NCBI RefSeq assembly: GCF_036231355.1
Contig: NZ_CP109496.1
Span: 3,162,001-3,226,000, forward strand
From: Streptomyces sp. NBC_01431
GTDB lineage: Bacteria; Actinomycetota; Actinomycetes; Streptomycetales; Streptomycetaceae
Direction: 5' to 3'
DNA: 64,000 bases
The notes under the pieces are model-generated. The model was not told where the DNA came from and did not search any database. It saw only the letters and a program-made list of their open reading frames with translations. Each line of letters opens with the position of its first letter. The stretch's first letter is position 1. Below, one piece after another: positions 33,041 through 41,495 of this stretch. Both the position numbers and the translations under genes were made by a program.

Positions 33041-33733
33041 TTAGCGGCGCTTGCGCTTCTTCTTGCTCCGGTTGTCGGCGCTCGGCTTGCCACGGGTCGA
33101 CCGGTCGGGCGCCGTCGGGTTCGCCGCGGCCTCGCGCAGGCCGATCCGGCGAGTCTGCCAGACGGTCAGCTCCCACAGCCCGATCGCGACGCCGACTCCC
33201 CCGACACCGACGGGCAGAGAGCTGAAGTCGGCATCGGCGGGCTGCGGGGCCAGCCAGCCGCTCGGGTCCACCAGCAGGTTCTCGGTGGTGCCCGCGTCCT
33301 CCGTGCCGTCGCAGCCCAGGCCGACGATGTCGGCGTGGTCCATCGGCTTGCCGTCGGTCCGCTTCAGCCTGCAGTGGTAGATCGGGCCGGTCTTGCCCTC
33401 GGTGGTGCGTACCGAGGTGATCCGCACCTCGGTACGCTGCCCCTGGCTCTGCATCAGCGCGGCCTGGAAGACCAGCCCGGCGCCGAGCGTGACGGCGAGT
33501 CCGAGGATCAGGCCGGCGAAGAACACCCACCCCTTGGTCGCGGTCGATATCAGCACCGCGATCGCGAGGGCCACGGTCAGCGCACCGAGGATCAGCGCCG
33601 CCGGGAACCAATCCGGGTTGGTGCCGAGCACGCCGATGCCCACCATCAGCAGGGGGACGAACGCGGCTATCCGGGCATGCCGCCGCACCACGTGCGGAGG
33701 CCAGGCCACGTTCTTCCGGGACCCGGGCGCCAT
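33041..33733 (-). CDS. Membrane protein, second of a tandem paralogous pair
   Basis: The 230-residue protein has two N-terminal membrane helix pairs (about residues 22-60 and 65-95). An extracytoplasmic or cytoplasmic beta-rich segment follows (QRTEVRITSVRTTEGKTGPI, CRLKRTDGKPMDHADIVGL, VDPSGWLAPQPADADFS). One further helix and a very basic tail (KKKRKRR) complete it. It is clearly related to the protein encoded just upstream. The ATG overlaps the upstream stop (ATGA), so expression is coupled. No enzymatic motif is seen. The function is unknown. Confidence 0.65.
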   Translation of the reverse strand: MAPGSRKNVAWPPHVVRRHARIAAFVPLLMVGIGVLGTNPDWFPAALILGALTVALAIAVLISTATKGWVFFAGLILGLAVTLGAGLVFQAALMQSQGQRTEVRITSVRTTEGKTGPIYHCRLKRTDGKPMDHADIVGLGCDGTEDAGTTENLLVDPSGWLAPQPADADFSSLPVGVGGVGVAIGLWELTVWQTRRIGLREAAANPTAPDRSTRGKPSADNRSKKKRKRR

Positions 33734-34341
33734 CAGCGGCCCTCGAACCGGCGCAGCCCGACCCGCCGGGACAGCCAGACCAGCAGCTCGAAGAGCCCCA
33801 GAACCACCGGCAGGGCCCACGCGGCGATGTCGATCCCGCTGTAGTCCGTCTCGGTCAGTTCCGGCGCCGTCCAGCCGTGCGGGTCGATGAGCACGTCCTC
33901 GGTCCGCCCGACTTCCATCGGCCCGTCGCAGGAGTCGTTGCCCAGCTCGGCGTGCTTGAGCGGCTTGCCGTCCACCCGCTCCAGCAGGCAGGTGTACTCC
34001 GGCCCGTGCTTGCCCTGGTACCGCTTCACCGAGGTGACCCGCACCTCCAGCCGCTGCCCCTGGTGCGCCATCACCTCTGCCTGCAGCAACGGCCCCGGCA
34101 CGGACAGCGCGGCGATCCCCAGGATCACCCCGCCGACGATCAACCACCCGTTCGGCGCGGCGGTGATCATCAGCAGGAGAGTCGCGATCAGCGCGAAGGT
34201 CCCGAGTACCAGCCCGAGCCCGCTCCAGTCCGGATTGGCGGCCAGCAACGACAGCCCGACGATCACCGGTGGACCGAAGAACGCGATCGTGGTGAGGCGG
34301 CGGACCTTCCGGGACGAGGTGACGGTGGCTATTCGAGGCAC
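33733..34341 (-). CDS. Membrane protein, first of a tandem paralogous pair
   Basis: The 202-residue protein shares the architecture and many positions of its downstream neighbour: AANPDWSGLGLVLG versus GTNPDWFPAALILG, HQGQRLEVRVTSV versus SQGQRTEVRITSV, and IDPHGWTAPELTETDYS versus VDPSGWLAPQPADADFS. Conserved Cys residues lie in the loop (EYTCLLER, NDSCDGP). It lacks the basic C-terminal extension. The pair arose by local duplication. It has a short unassigned intergenic region upstream. Function unknown. Confidence 0.65.
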   Translation of the reverse strand: MPRIATVTSSRKVRRLTTIAFFGPPVIVGLSLLAANPDWSGLGLVLGTFALIATLLLMITAAPNGWLIVGGVILGIAALSVPGPLLQAEVMAHQGQRLEVRVTSVKRYQGKHGPEYTCLLERVDGKPLKHAELGNDSCDGPMEVGRTEDVLIDPHGWTAPELTETDYSGIDIAAWALPVVLGLFELLVWLSRRVGLRRFEGR

Positions 34342-34486
34342 GGCTCAGTGTGACCAACGGGGACGCCAGGCAGAAGAGCGGGGCCCGTCATTACAGTCGT
34401 CGATCTCGATGAGCTCCCGTACCTCTCCCGCTCCCGCATCCAGTTCGGAGATCGACCGACCCCGCCCCACCCGCAGCCAACCCCCG

Positions 34487-34807
34487 TCAGTCCATCCCCA
34501 GCCCCGTCAACTCAAGCAACGCCACAAGGCCCGCCCCCGCATTGCGCAGCAGCACGCGGCCCCCGGCTCGCCGGGCGGTGAGCCGTAGCCGGGCCACTGC
34601 CTCGACCGCGGCGAGGTCGGCCCGGGTCACCGCGCCGAGGTCGCACACAACCTCCCGCGCCCCGGCCCCGTACAGCCCGCGCAGCCGCTCGCAGAGGAGG
34701 GGTACGTCGGCGAAGGTGAGGGGGCCGGGGACGGTGAGCACGACGGGCGGCGACGCGGGATCGATGGCTTCCACACCAATGAGACCCCGGCGGGCCGGTG
34801 AACTCAT
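34487..34807 (-). CDS. STAS-domain protein
   Basis: The 106-residue protein fits the STAS fold: PPVVLTVPGPLTFADVPLLC, VVCDLGAVTRADLAAVEAVA and GGRVLLRNAGAGLVALLELTG. The position normally holding the phosphorylatable Ser of anti-anti-sigma factors (usually D-x-S/T) reads AVTRADLAAVE, so a Thr may substitute. The ATG overlaps the stop of the upstream Uma2 gene (ATGA), so they are coupled. It probably binds a partner protein or nucleotide. The partner is not evident nearby. Confidence 0.68.
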   Translation of the reverse strand: MSSPARRGLIGVEAIDPASPPVVLTVPGPLTFADVPLLCERLRGLYGAGAREVVCDLGAVTRADLAAVEAVARLRLTARRAGGRVLLRNAGAGLVALLELTGLGMD

Positions 34808-35418
34808 CGGTAGCGGCGCGGCTCCGCCTGAAGGACCGGGAAGTCTCCGGTGTCGACCTCCAGGTCGAAGGGGGCGGGGAGCGTCAGCTTCTCGCCGTAT
34901 TCGACCATGGCGAGCACGCGGTATGTGCCGTCCTGCGGTTCGCCGTACAGCGTCGCTGTCGGCCTGCCCGAGTGCCAGGGGTCGAGGAGCAGATACAGCG
35001 GCACGCCCGCCTTGGCGTAGCCGTGGGTCTTGGTCACTCGGTCGTGGTTGGCGTTGCTCTTGGAGGTGATCTCGACGACGAGTTCGGCGTCTTCCGCAGC
35101 TGTACGGCCGTCCGGGCCCTGGCGCAGCCGTGAGCGTGGCATCACCAGCAGATCGGGCACGTACAGGCCCGCGCTCTGCCGGAGGACCACGCCGAGTGCC
35201 TGGTAGATCCCCCAGTCTTCCGGGATCACGCTGTAGAGACGACGTTGCAGTAGCTGAGCAGTGTCGTTGTGTTCTTCGGACGGCGTTGGTGCCACGGTGA
35301 CGATCCCCTCGATGATCTCCACCTTGCAGCCCTCGGGTGCGTCCGTCTCCTCCCAGATCCCGACGGCGTCGTCCCACTCGTGGCCGGTGCCGGAGTGGTC
35401 GACGGTGAGTGCGCTCAC
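34804..35418 (-). CDS. Uma2-family (DUF820) PD-(D/E)XK nuclease-fold protein
   Basis: The 204-residue protein has the DUF820 pattern: CKVEIIEGIVTVAPTPSEEH, then LYVPDLLVMPRSRL, LVVEITSKSN, RVTKTHGYAKAGVPLYLLLD. The Asp of VPD, the Glu-x-x-Ser region of VEITS and the following Lys correspond to the restriction-endonuclease-fold active site. The family is abundant in cyanobacteria and Streptomyces with an unresolved role. GTG at 35418 has an AGGGAG site; a longer frame adds an unconserved segment. It is coupled to a STAS gene. A second family member lies at 55288-55884. Confidence 0.82.
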   Translation of the reverse strand: MSALTVDHSGTGHEWDDAVGIWEETDAPEGCKVEIIEGIVTVAPTPSEEHNDTAQLLQRRLYSVIPEDWGIYQALGVVLRQSAGLYVPDLLVMPRSRLRQGPDGRTAAEDAELVVEITSKSNANHDRVTKTHGYAKAGVPLYLLLDPWHSGRPTATLYGEPQDGTYRVLAMVEYGEKLTLPAPFDLEVDTGDFPVLQAEPRRYR

Positions 35419-35527
35419 GGCGGTCTCCCTACGTCGGTTCGTCACGCAGTCCAGCATGCCGAACGGGACCGGCGGAGGTCCACCGATCCCGTTCACCCGT
35501 ACGAGGGCGCTCCTGAGAAACCCCAGG

Positions 35528-36805
35528 TCAGGCGATACGTTCCCGCACGATCGGAGTCGCCGAGAACGCCGTGCCGGCCGGCGCCACGTCGTACGACCCT
35601 TCCAGGGACTTCAGCGCGTACTCGAACTTCTCCGGGGTGTCCGTGTGCAGGGTCAGCAGCGGCTGGCCCGCGGTGACCGTGTCGCCGGGCTTGGCGTGGA
35701 GCTCGATGCCCGCGCCCGCCTGCACCGGGTCCTCCTTGCGCGCGCGGCCCGCGCCCAGGCGCCAGGCGGCCACGCCGACGCCGTACGCGTCAAGGCGGGT
35801 CAGGACGCCCGAGGAGGGGGCGGTGACGACGTGCTGCTCGCGGGCGACCGGCAGGGTCGCGTCCGGGTCGCCGCCCTGGGCCGCGATCATCCGGCGCCAC
35901 ACGTCCATCGCGGAGCCGTCCGCGAGGGCCTTCGCCGGGTCGGCGTCCTTGATGCCGGCGGCGTCCAGCATCTCGCGGGCCAGCGCGATGGTCAGCTCGA
36001 CGACATCGGCGGGGCCGCCGCCCGCCAACACCTCGACGGATTCCCGGACTTCGAGGGCGTTGCCCGCGGTCAGGCCGAGCGGGGTGGACATGTCGGTCAG
36101 GAGGGCCACCGTCTTCACGCCGCTGTCCGTGCCCAACGCGACCATGGTGGAGGCGAGTTCGCGGGCGTCCTCGATGTTCTTCATGAAGGCGCCGGAGCCG
36201 ACCTTCACGTCCAGGACCAGCGAGCCGGTACCCTCCGCGATCTTCTTCGACATGATGGACGAGGCGATCAGGGGGATCGCTTCCACCGTGCCCGTCACAT
36301 CGCGCAGCGCGTACAGCTTCTTGTCCGCCGGGGCCAGCCCGTCGCCCGCCGCGCAGATGACCGCACCCGTGGTGTCCAGGACGTTCAGCATCTCCTCGTT
36401 GGAGAGCAGCGCGCGCCAGCCCGGGATCGACTCCAGCTTGTCCAGGGTGCCGCCGGTGTGGCCGAGCCCCCGGCCCGAGAGCTGCGGCACGGCCGCGCCG
36501 CAGGCCGCGACCAGCGGGGCGAGCGGCAGGGTGATCTTGTCGCCGACGCCGCCGGTGGAGTGCTTGTCGGCGGTGGGGCGCGAGAGCGAGTCGAAGTTCA
36601 TGCGCTCGCCGGAGGCGATCATGGCCGCGGTCCAGCGGGCGATCTCCGTGCGGTTCATGCCGTTGAGGAGGATCGCCATGGCAAGGGCGGACATCTGCTC
36701 GTCGGCGACCACGCCGCGCGTGTACGCGTCGATGACCCAGTCGATCTGCTCGGGAGACAGCTCGCCCCGGTCTCGCTTGGTGCGGATGACGGAGATGACG
36801 TCCAT
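35528..36805 (-). CDS. deoA: Thymidine phosphorylase
   Basis: The 425-residue enzyme has the family signature around KHSTGGVGDK (phosphate/thymidine loop) and SGRGLGHTGGTLDKLES, plus DVKVGSGAFMK and a C-terminal alpha/beta domain (GVGVAAWRLGAGR, LHTDTPE). It splits thymidine or deoxyuridine to base plus deoxyribose-1-phosphate, which the mutase and DeoC then process. The ATG at 36805 has GGAAGGA eight bases upstream. It follows cdd but is separated from it by a terminator hairpin and has its own operator, so it is an independent transcription unit. Confidence 0.93.
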   Translation of the reverse strand: MDVISVIRTKRDRGELSPEQIDWVIDAYTRGVVADEQMSALAMAILLNGMNRTEIARWTAAMIASGERMNFDSLSRPTADKHSTGGVGDKITLPLAPLVAACGAAVPQLSGRGLGHTGGTLDKLESIPGWRALLSNEEMLNVLDTTGAVICAAGDGLAPADKKLYALRDVTGTVEAIPLIASSIMSKKIAEGTGSLVLDVKVGSGAFMKNIEDARELASTMVALGTDSGVKTVALLTDMSTPLGLTAGNALEVRESVEVLAGGGPADVVELTIALAREMLDAAGIKDADPAKALADGSAMDVWRRMIAAQGGDPDATLPVAREQHVVTAPSSGVLTRLDAYGVGVAAWRLGAGRARKEDPVQAGAGIELHAKPGDTVTAGQPLLTLHTDTPEKFEYALKSLEGSYDVAPAGTAFSATPIVRERIA

Positions 36806-36843
36806 GGCATTCCTTCCGGCTTGGTGCACGTTACGTACGCGAC

Positions 36844-36857
36844 TCTACGCGCATAGA
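36844..36857. promoter_or_regulatory. Nucleoside-regulon operator upstream of deoA
   Basis: TCTACGCGCATAGA differs from the palindrome at one position. Read on the minus strand it contains TAGAGT across its edge (36847-36842), a plausible -10 that would give a start near 36835, 30 bases before the ATG. Confidence 0.75.
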
Positions 36858-36871
36858 GGGGAGTTGAGAGT

Positions 36872-36902
36872 GCGGCCCCCGCGCAGGGAGCACGGGGGCC
36901 GC
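36872..36902. terminator. Hairpin between cdd and deoA
   Basis: A perfect 10-base-pair stem GCGGCCCCCG / CGGGGGCCGC with an 11-base loop lies directly beyond the cdd stop on the minus strand, upstream of the deoA operator. Confidence 0.7.
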
Positions 36903-36906
36903 CGGG

Positions 36907-37299
36907 TTACTTCAGGTGGTCCGGGCCGAAGGCCTGGGGCAGCATGTCGGACAACTTGAGGATGCCCGCCGGGGTCTCCAACAGGAGCTCCGGGCCGCCG
37001 AATTCGAAGAGCAGCTGGCGGCAGCGGCCGCACGGCACCAGCACCTCGCCGTGGCCGTCGACGCAGGTGAAGTGCGTCAGGCGGCCGCCGCCGGACAGCT
37101 GGAGCGCCGAGACGAGCCCGCACTCGGCGCACAGGCCGATGCCGTACGAGGCGTTCTCGACGTTGCAGCCGGTCACGGTGCGCCCGTCGTCGACCAGCGC
37201 GGCCGCGCCGACCGGGTAGCGCGAGTACGGCGCGTACGCGCGGGACATGGCCTCGCGCGCGGCCGTGCGCAGCGCCTCCCAGTCGGGCGTCGGCGTCAC
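36907..37299 (-). CDS. cdd: Cytidine deaminase
   Basis: The 130-residue enzyme is of the homotetrameric class. It has YSRYPVGAAALVDDG, NVENASYGIGLCAECGLVSA (zinc Cys and catalytic Glu in C-A-E) and VPCGRCRQLLFEF (two zinc cysteines). It deaminates cytidine and deoxycytidine to uridine forms for DeoA or uridine phosphorolysis. Its start overlaps the end of the upstream permease gene by four bases, placing it as the last gene of the nucleoside import operon. A terminator follows. Confidence 0.93.
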   Translation of the reverse strand: MTPTPDWEALRTAAREAMSRAYAPYSRYPVGAAALVDDGRTVTGCNVENASYGIGLCAECGLVSALQLSGGGRLTHFTCVDGHGEVLVPCGRCRQLLFEFGGPELLLETPAGILKLSDMLPQAFGPDHLK

Positions 37300-38585
37300 T
37301 TGCCCTGGCCCTTCCGGTAGCGCATGCCGTCCGCCTTGGGCATCCGCAGACGCTGGGCGGAGAGCGAGAGCACGAGCAGCGTCACGACGTACGGGGTCGC
37401 GCCGACGAAGTCGCCGGGCACGTCGTCGGTGACCAGGTACCAGACCAGGATGAGCGCGGCCGTCAGCGCGCAGATCCCGAGCTGGATCATCGCCTTCTTG
37501 TACGCCTTCCAGCTCGCGAGCGCCAGGAGGAGGACGACGAGCAGGAGCAGCAGGGCGTGCACGGTGGTGCCGCCGTTGCGCAGCTGGAGCGCGTCGGAGA
37601 AGCCGAACAGGCCCGCGCCCATGGCGAGTCCGCCCGGCCGCCAGTTACCGAAGATCATCGCCGCGAGGCCGATGTAGCCGCGGCCGCCGGTCTGGCCCTC
37701 CAGGTAGATGTGCGAGGTGACCAGGGCGAGGAACGCGCCGGCGAGACCGGCGAGACCGCCGGAGACGGCGACTGCCGCGTACTTGTAGGAGTACACGTTC
37801 ACACCGAGCGACTCGGCCGCGATCGGGTTCTCGCCGCAGGAGCGCAGGCGCAGACCGAAGGCGGTCTTCCACAGGATCCACCAGGTGCCGACGAACAGCA
37901 GCACGGCAATGACGGTGACCCAGGAGACCTCGGTGACCAGGCCGCCGAGGATGCCGGCGACGTCGGAGACGAGGAACCAGTGGTGCTTCTGGATCGACTC
38001 CAGGCCCGAGGACAGGCCGGGGATGGTGAAGCTGGGCAGCGCGTCGGCGGGCGGCGACTGCTTGGGGTTGCCGCCCTTGACCTGGGCCTCGCCGTTGTTG
38101 AAGAACAGCTTGGCGAGGTACTGCGTCACGCCGAGCGCGAGCAGGTTGATGGCGACACCGGAGACGATGTGGTCGACTCCGAAGGTGATGGTGGCGACCG
38201 CGTGGAGCAGGCCGCCGACGAGGCCGAAGCCGATGCCCGCGATCAGTCCGAGCCACGGGCTGGACTGCCAGCCGACCCAGCCGGCCCCGAAGGTGCCGAG
38301 GATCATCATGCCTTCGAGGCCGATGTTGACCACACCGGCCCGCTCGGACCACAGACCGGCCAGGCCCGCGAGCCCGATCGGCACGGCGAGGCCGAGCGCG
38401 GCGCTGACCTGGCCCTCGCTGGTGAGCTGGTCGGCGCCGGTGATCATGCGTACGGCGGAGACGAGGATCAGCGCGCCCGCGATGATCATCAGGATCTGCG
38501 CGAGCGAGAACTTGCGCGTGGCGTTGCCCCGCTTGACCCCGGCCGGAGGCGGTGGGGTCGTGGTGGTGTCAGTCGTGACGCTCAT
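37296..38585 (-). CDS. Nucleoside ABC transporter permease (second)
   Basis: The 429-residue protein has a Thr/Pro-rich cytoplasmic N-terminus (TDTTTTPPPPAG), then about ten membrane helices of the BPD_transp_2 (LivH/NupQ-like) family. The core motif is SERAGVVNIGLEGMMILG and, later, CGENPIAAESLGVNVYSYK. NIGLEG is the hallmark of nucleoside/BMP-type permeases. It forms the channel with the first permease. Its ATG overlaps the stop of that gene. A read-through frame reaching further upstream exists but is not the gene. Confidence 0.9.
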   Translation of the reverse strand: MSVTTDTTTTPPPPAGVKRGNATRKFSLAQILMIIAGALILVSAVRMITGADQLTSEGQVSAALGLAVPIGLAGLAGLWSERAGVVNIGLEGMMILGTFGAGWVGWQSSPWLGLIAGIGFGLVGGLLHAVATITFGVDHIVSGVAINLLALGVTQYLAKLFFNNGEAQVKGGNPKQSPPADALPSFTIPGLSSGLESIQKHHWFLVSDVAGILGGLVTEVSWVTVIAVLLFVGTWWILWKTAFGLRLRSCGENPIAAESLGVNVYSYKYAAVAVSGGLAGLAGAFLALVTSHIYLEGQTGGRGYIGLAAMIFGNWRPGGLAMGAGLFGFSDALQLRNGGTTVHALLLLLVVLLLALASWKAYKKAMIQLGICALTAALILVWYLVTDDVPGDFVGATPYVVTLLVLSLSAQRLRMPKADGMRYRKGQGK

Positions 38586-39706
38586 GCCGTCACCTCCGTC
38601 TCGGTCTTGGCGGCCTGGGCCGCGAGCTCGGCGCCGACGCGCTGCTGCTGGCGCTTGAGGCCGTAACGGCGGACGAGTTCGTAGGCGATCACGACGCACA
38701 GGACGATGACGCCCTGGATGACGCCGAGGATCTCCTTGTCGTAACCGATGAATTCCAGATGGTTGGTGGTGCGCTCCAGGAAGCCCCACAGCAGTGATGC
38801 GAGGGCGATGCCGACCGGGTTGTTGCGGCCGAGGAGCGCGATCGCGATGCCCGTGAAGCCGAGCCCGACGGGGAAGCTGTTGTCGAACTGGTGGGTGTCG
38901 TTGAGCAGGGTCGGCATTCCGACCAGACCGGCCACCGCACCCGAGATGATCATGCTGGTGACGATCATCTTCTTGACGTTGGCACCGCTCGCGGCGGCGG
39001 CGGCCTCGGACTGGCCGACGGCCCGCAGGTCGAAGCCGAAGCGGGTGCGGCCGAGCGTGAACCAGTACGCGACGCCGATGAGCACGGCGACGACGATGAA
39101 GCCCCACAGCTGTCCTGCCGGGCCCATGTCGATGGCGAAGAACCACGAGGAGCTGGGCAGCGGCTTGGTGGAGACCAGCGTGCCGGCCTCGTCCAGCTGG
39201 CCGAGCCGGCCGGGCTGGATGAAGTAGGCGATGATCGCGGTCGCGATGGCGTTCAGCATGATGGTCGAGATGACCTCGCTGACGCCCCGGGTGACCTTCA
39301 GGACGCCCGCGACCGCCGCCCACATCGCGCCGACCAGCATGGCGACGATGATGATGACCGGGATCTGCACGATGCCCGGCAGGCTCATCGCACCGCCGAC
39401 CACCGCGGCGAGGAACGCCGCCAGGCGGTACTGGCCGTCGACGCCGATGTTGAAGAGGTTCATCCGGAAGCCGATGGCCACCGCGATGCCCGCGAGGTAG
39501 TAGGTCGTCGCCTTGTTGAGGATGTAGACCTGGCTGTCGCTCGCCGAGCCGTACGACAGCATGTCGTTGAAGGCCGGGAACGGGTTCTTGCCGGTGGCGA
39601 GGATGACCAGGGCGGTGACGACAAGGGCCGCGACGAGCGCGAGCACGGGGGCCGCGGCCCCCAGGAGCAGCTTCTCCTTGTCGATGCGGGAGGTGAGCTT
39701 CTTCAT
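38582..39706 (-). CDS. Nucleoside ABC transporter permease (first)
   Basis: The 374-residue BPD_transp_2 permease has about nine helices and the family motif RMNLFNIGVDGQYRLAA, then VSEVISTIMLNAIATAI, FGFDLRAVGQSEAAAAASG (cytoplasmic coupling region) and LGFTGIAIALLGRNNPVGI. A Met-Lys-Lys basic start precedes the first helix. It overlaps both neighbours by four bases: its ATG with the ATPase stop and its stop with the second permease start. Together with the second permease, the ATPase and the BMP lipoprotein it imports nucleosides. Confidence 0.9.
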   Translation of the reverse strand: MKKLTSRIDKEKLLLGAAAPVLALVAALVVTALVILATGKNPFPAFNDMLSYGSASDSQVYILNKATTYYLAGIAVAIGFRMNLFNIGVDGQYRLAAFLAAVVGGAMSLPGIVQIPVIIIVAMLVGAMWAAVAGVLKVTRGVSEVISTIMLNAIATAIIAYFIQPGRLGQLDEAGTLVSTKPLPSSSWFFAIDMGPAGQLWGFIVVAVLIGVAYWFTLGRTRFGFDLRAVGQSEAAAAASGANVKKMIVTSMIISGAVAGLVGMPTLLNDTHQFDNSFPVGLGFTGIAIALLGRNNPVGIALASLLWGFLERTTNHLEFIGYDKEILGVIQGVIVLCVVIAYELVRRYGLKRQQQRVGAELAAQAAKTETEVTA

Positions 39707-41379
39707 CGGTCCTCTCCCCCAGTGTTCTGCTGGTGCTCCAGGTGGCCGCTGGCGGCACCGGTCATGGCGGAACCCAGTTCTTCGGGGGTGATCGTGGCGG
39801 GGTCGGCGTCGGCGACCAGACGGCCCCGGTACATCACCCGCAGGGTGTCGGACAGGCCGATCAGCTCGTCCAGGTCGGCGGAGATCAGGAGCACCGCGAG
39901 GCCCTCATGGCGGGCCTCCCGGATCTGGTCCCAGATCTGCGCCTGCGCGCCGACGTCCACGCCCCGGGTGGGGTGCGCGGCGATCAGCAGCTTGGGGTTG
40001 TGGCTCATCTCGCGGCCGACGATCAGCTTCTGCTGGTTGCCGCCGGACAGGGACGCCGCGGTGACCTCGATGCCGGGGGTGCGCACGTCGTACTCGCGCA
40101 CGATCCGCTCGGTGTCCTTGCGGGCGGCCTTGTTGTCGAGGAGCGCGCCCTTGGAGTTGGGCTTCTCGGTGACGTGGCCGAGGATGCGGTTCTCCCAGAG
40201 GGGGGCCTCCAGGAGCAGGCCGTGGCGGTGGCGGTCCTCGGGGATGTACCCGATGCCGTCCTCGCGGCGCTTGCGCGTCGGGGCCGTCGAGATGTCGGTG
40301 GTGTCAAGGGTGATGACACCGCCGTCGGGGATGCGCATGCCCATGATGGCCTCGACCAGTTCGGCCTGGCCGTTGCCCTCGACGCCCGCGATGCCGAGCA
40401 CTTCGCCCTTGTGGATCGTGAAGGAGACCGAGGAGAGCACCTCGCGGACCACGCCGTCGGGGTCGGTGGTCGCCAGGTGCAGGTCGGCGACCTTGAGCAT
40501 GGGGACCGTGGTGACCGTCGACTCGCGGGTCTCGGGCGAGGGCAGCTCGCTGCCCACCATCAGCTCGGCGAGCTGCTTGGTGGTGGTCGTACGGGGGTCG
40601 GCGGTGCCCACCGTGGTGCCGCGCCGGATCACCGTGATCTCGTCGGCGACCGAGAGCACCTCGCCGAGCTTGTGCGAGATGAAGATGACGGTCAGGCCCT
40701 CGGCCTTGAGCTCACGCAGGTTGTCGAAGAGCGCCTCGACCTCCTGCGGGACCAGGACGGCGGTCGGCTCGTCGAGGATGAGGGTGCGCGCGCCGCGGTA
40801 GAGGACCTTGAGGATCTCCACGCGCTGGCGGTCGGCGACGCCGAGGTCCTCGACCAGGACGTCGGGGCGGACCCCGAGGCCGTACGCGTCCGAGATCTCC
40901 TTGATCTTGTTGCGGGCCTTGGCGCCGATGCCGTACAGCTTCTCGCCGCCGAGGACGACGTTCTCCAGGACGGTGAGGTTGTCGGCCAGCATGAAGTGCT
41001 GGTGGACCATGCCGATGCCGAGCGCGATGGCGTCGGCCGGGCTGGCGAAGGAGGCCTTGGTGCCGTCGATGGCGATGGTGCCCTCGTCCGGCTTCTGCAT
41101 GCCGTAGAGGATCTTCATCAGGGTCGACTTGCCGGCGCCGTTCTCACCGCACAGGGCGTGCACGGTGCCCTTGCGGACGGTGATGTCGATGTCCTTGTTG
41201 GCGACGACACCCGGGAATCGTTTGGTGATGCCGCGCAGTTCGACGGCGGGAGGGCTGGACGCGTTGATGGCGCACTCTCCTCGTGGGCAGGAGCAGGGGG
41301 GCGGGGAGCTTCCGGGGAAGCCGGGAAGCGTACTGATGTGCCATGCCGGGCTCCCGGCGTAGTAGTTCAGCACACTCAC
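39703..41379 (-). CDS. Nucleoside ABC transporter ATP-binding protein (double ATPase)
   Basis: The protein has two ATPase halves. The first has Walker A GENGAGKST and Walker B LILDEPTAVL, with a signature loop. The second has a degenerate Walker A GVEGNGQAELV, signature LSGGNQQKLIVGRE and AAHPTRGVDVGA. This is typical of the sugar/nucleoside CUT2/NupO type. Its N-terminus is ambiguous. The nearest standard start in frame is GTG at 41379, giving 558 residues with a 37-residue unconserved lead. The best ribosome site (GAGGAGA) sits seven bases before an in-frame ATC at 41268-41266, exactly where homologues begin (INASSPPAVELRGITKRFPG). Confidence 0.88.
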   Translation of the reverse strand: MSVLNYYAGSPAWHISTLPGFPGSSPPPCSCPRGECAINASSPPAVELRGITKRFPGVVANKDIDITVRKGTVHALCGENGAGKSTLMKILYGMQKPDEGTIAIDGTKASFASPADAIALGIGMVHQHFMLADNLTVLENVVLGGEKLYGIGAKARNKIKEISDAYGLGVRPDVLVEDLGVADRQRVEILKVLYRGARTLILDEPTAVLVPQEVEALFDNLRELKAEGLTVIFISHKLGEVLSVADEITVIRRGTTVGTADPRTTTTKQLAELMVGSELPSPETRESTVTTVPMLKVADLHLATTDPDGVVREVLSSVSFTIHKGEVLGIAGVEGNGQAELVEAIMGMRIPDGGVITLDTTDISTAPTRKRREDGIGYIPEDRHRHGLLLEAPLWENRILGHVTEKPNSKGALLDNKAARKDTERIVREYDVRTPGIEVTAASLSGGNQQKLIVGREMSHNPKLLIAAHPTRGVDVGAQAQIWDQIREARHEGLAVLLISADLDELIGLSDTLRVMYRGRLVADADPATITPEELGSAMTGAASGHLEHQQNTGGEDR

Positions 41380-41395
41380 GGCGCGCCAACTCCGG

Positions 41396-41409
41396 CCTAC
41401 GCGCGTAGA
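41396..41409. promoter_or_regulatory. Nucleoside-regulon operator upstream of the ABC ATPase gene
   Basis: CCTACGCGCGTAGA matches 13 of 14 positions and lies between the bmp gene terminator and the ATPase gene. This indicates that the ABC/cdd unit has its own regulated promoter in addition to any read-through from bmp. Confidence 0.75.
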
Positions 41410-41425
41410 GTTGACACTTCGTTAC

Positions 41426-41461
41426 GGCCCGGTGGGCAGGGCGGTCCCTGCACACCGGGCC
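41426..41461. terminator. Hairpin between bmp and the ABC genes
   Basis: A long stem has outer arms GGCCCGGTG / CACCGGGCC and inner arms GCAGGG / CCCTGC around a CGGT loop, with one internal mismatch. It lies 35 bases past the bmp stop and may attenuate read-through into the permease operon. Confidence 0.7.
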
Positions 41462-41495
41462 GGTTGCGACGAGGGCGGTCGGTGACCGCCTCGGG

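Noticed and set aside
38585..39758. 820-codon frame spanning both nup permeases
   Set aside because: It is a shadow of the first permease plus the true second permease. The real start is ATG 38585, with the NIGLEG-type permease following.
41411..41416. TTGACA on the plus strand near the ABC operator
   Set aside because: It points toward the 3' end of bmp with no plus-strand gene following, so it is unlikely to be a functional -35.
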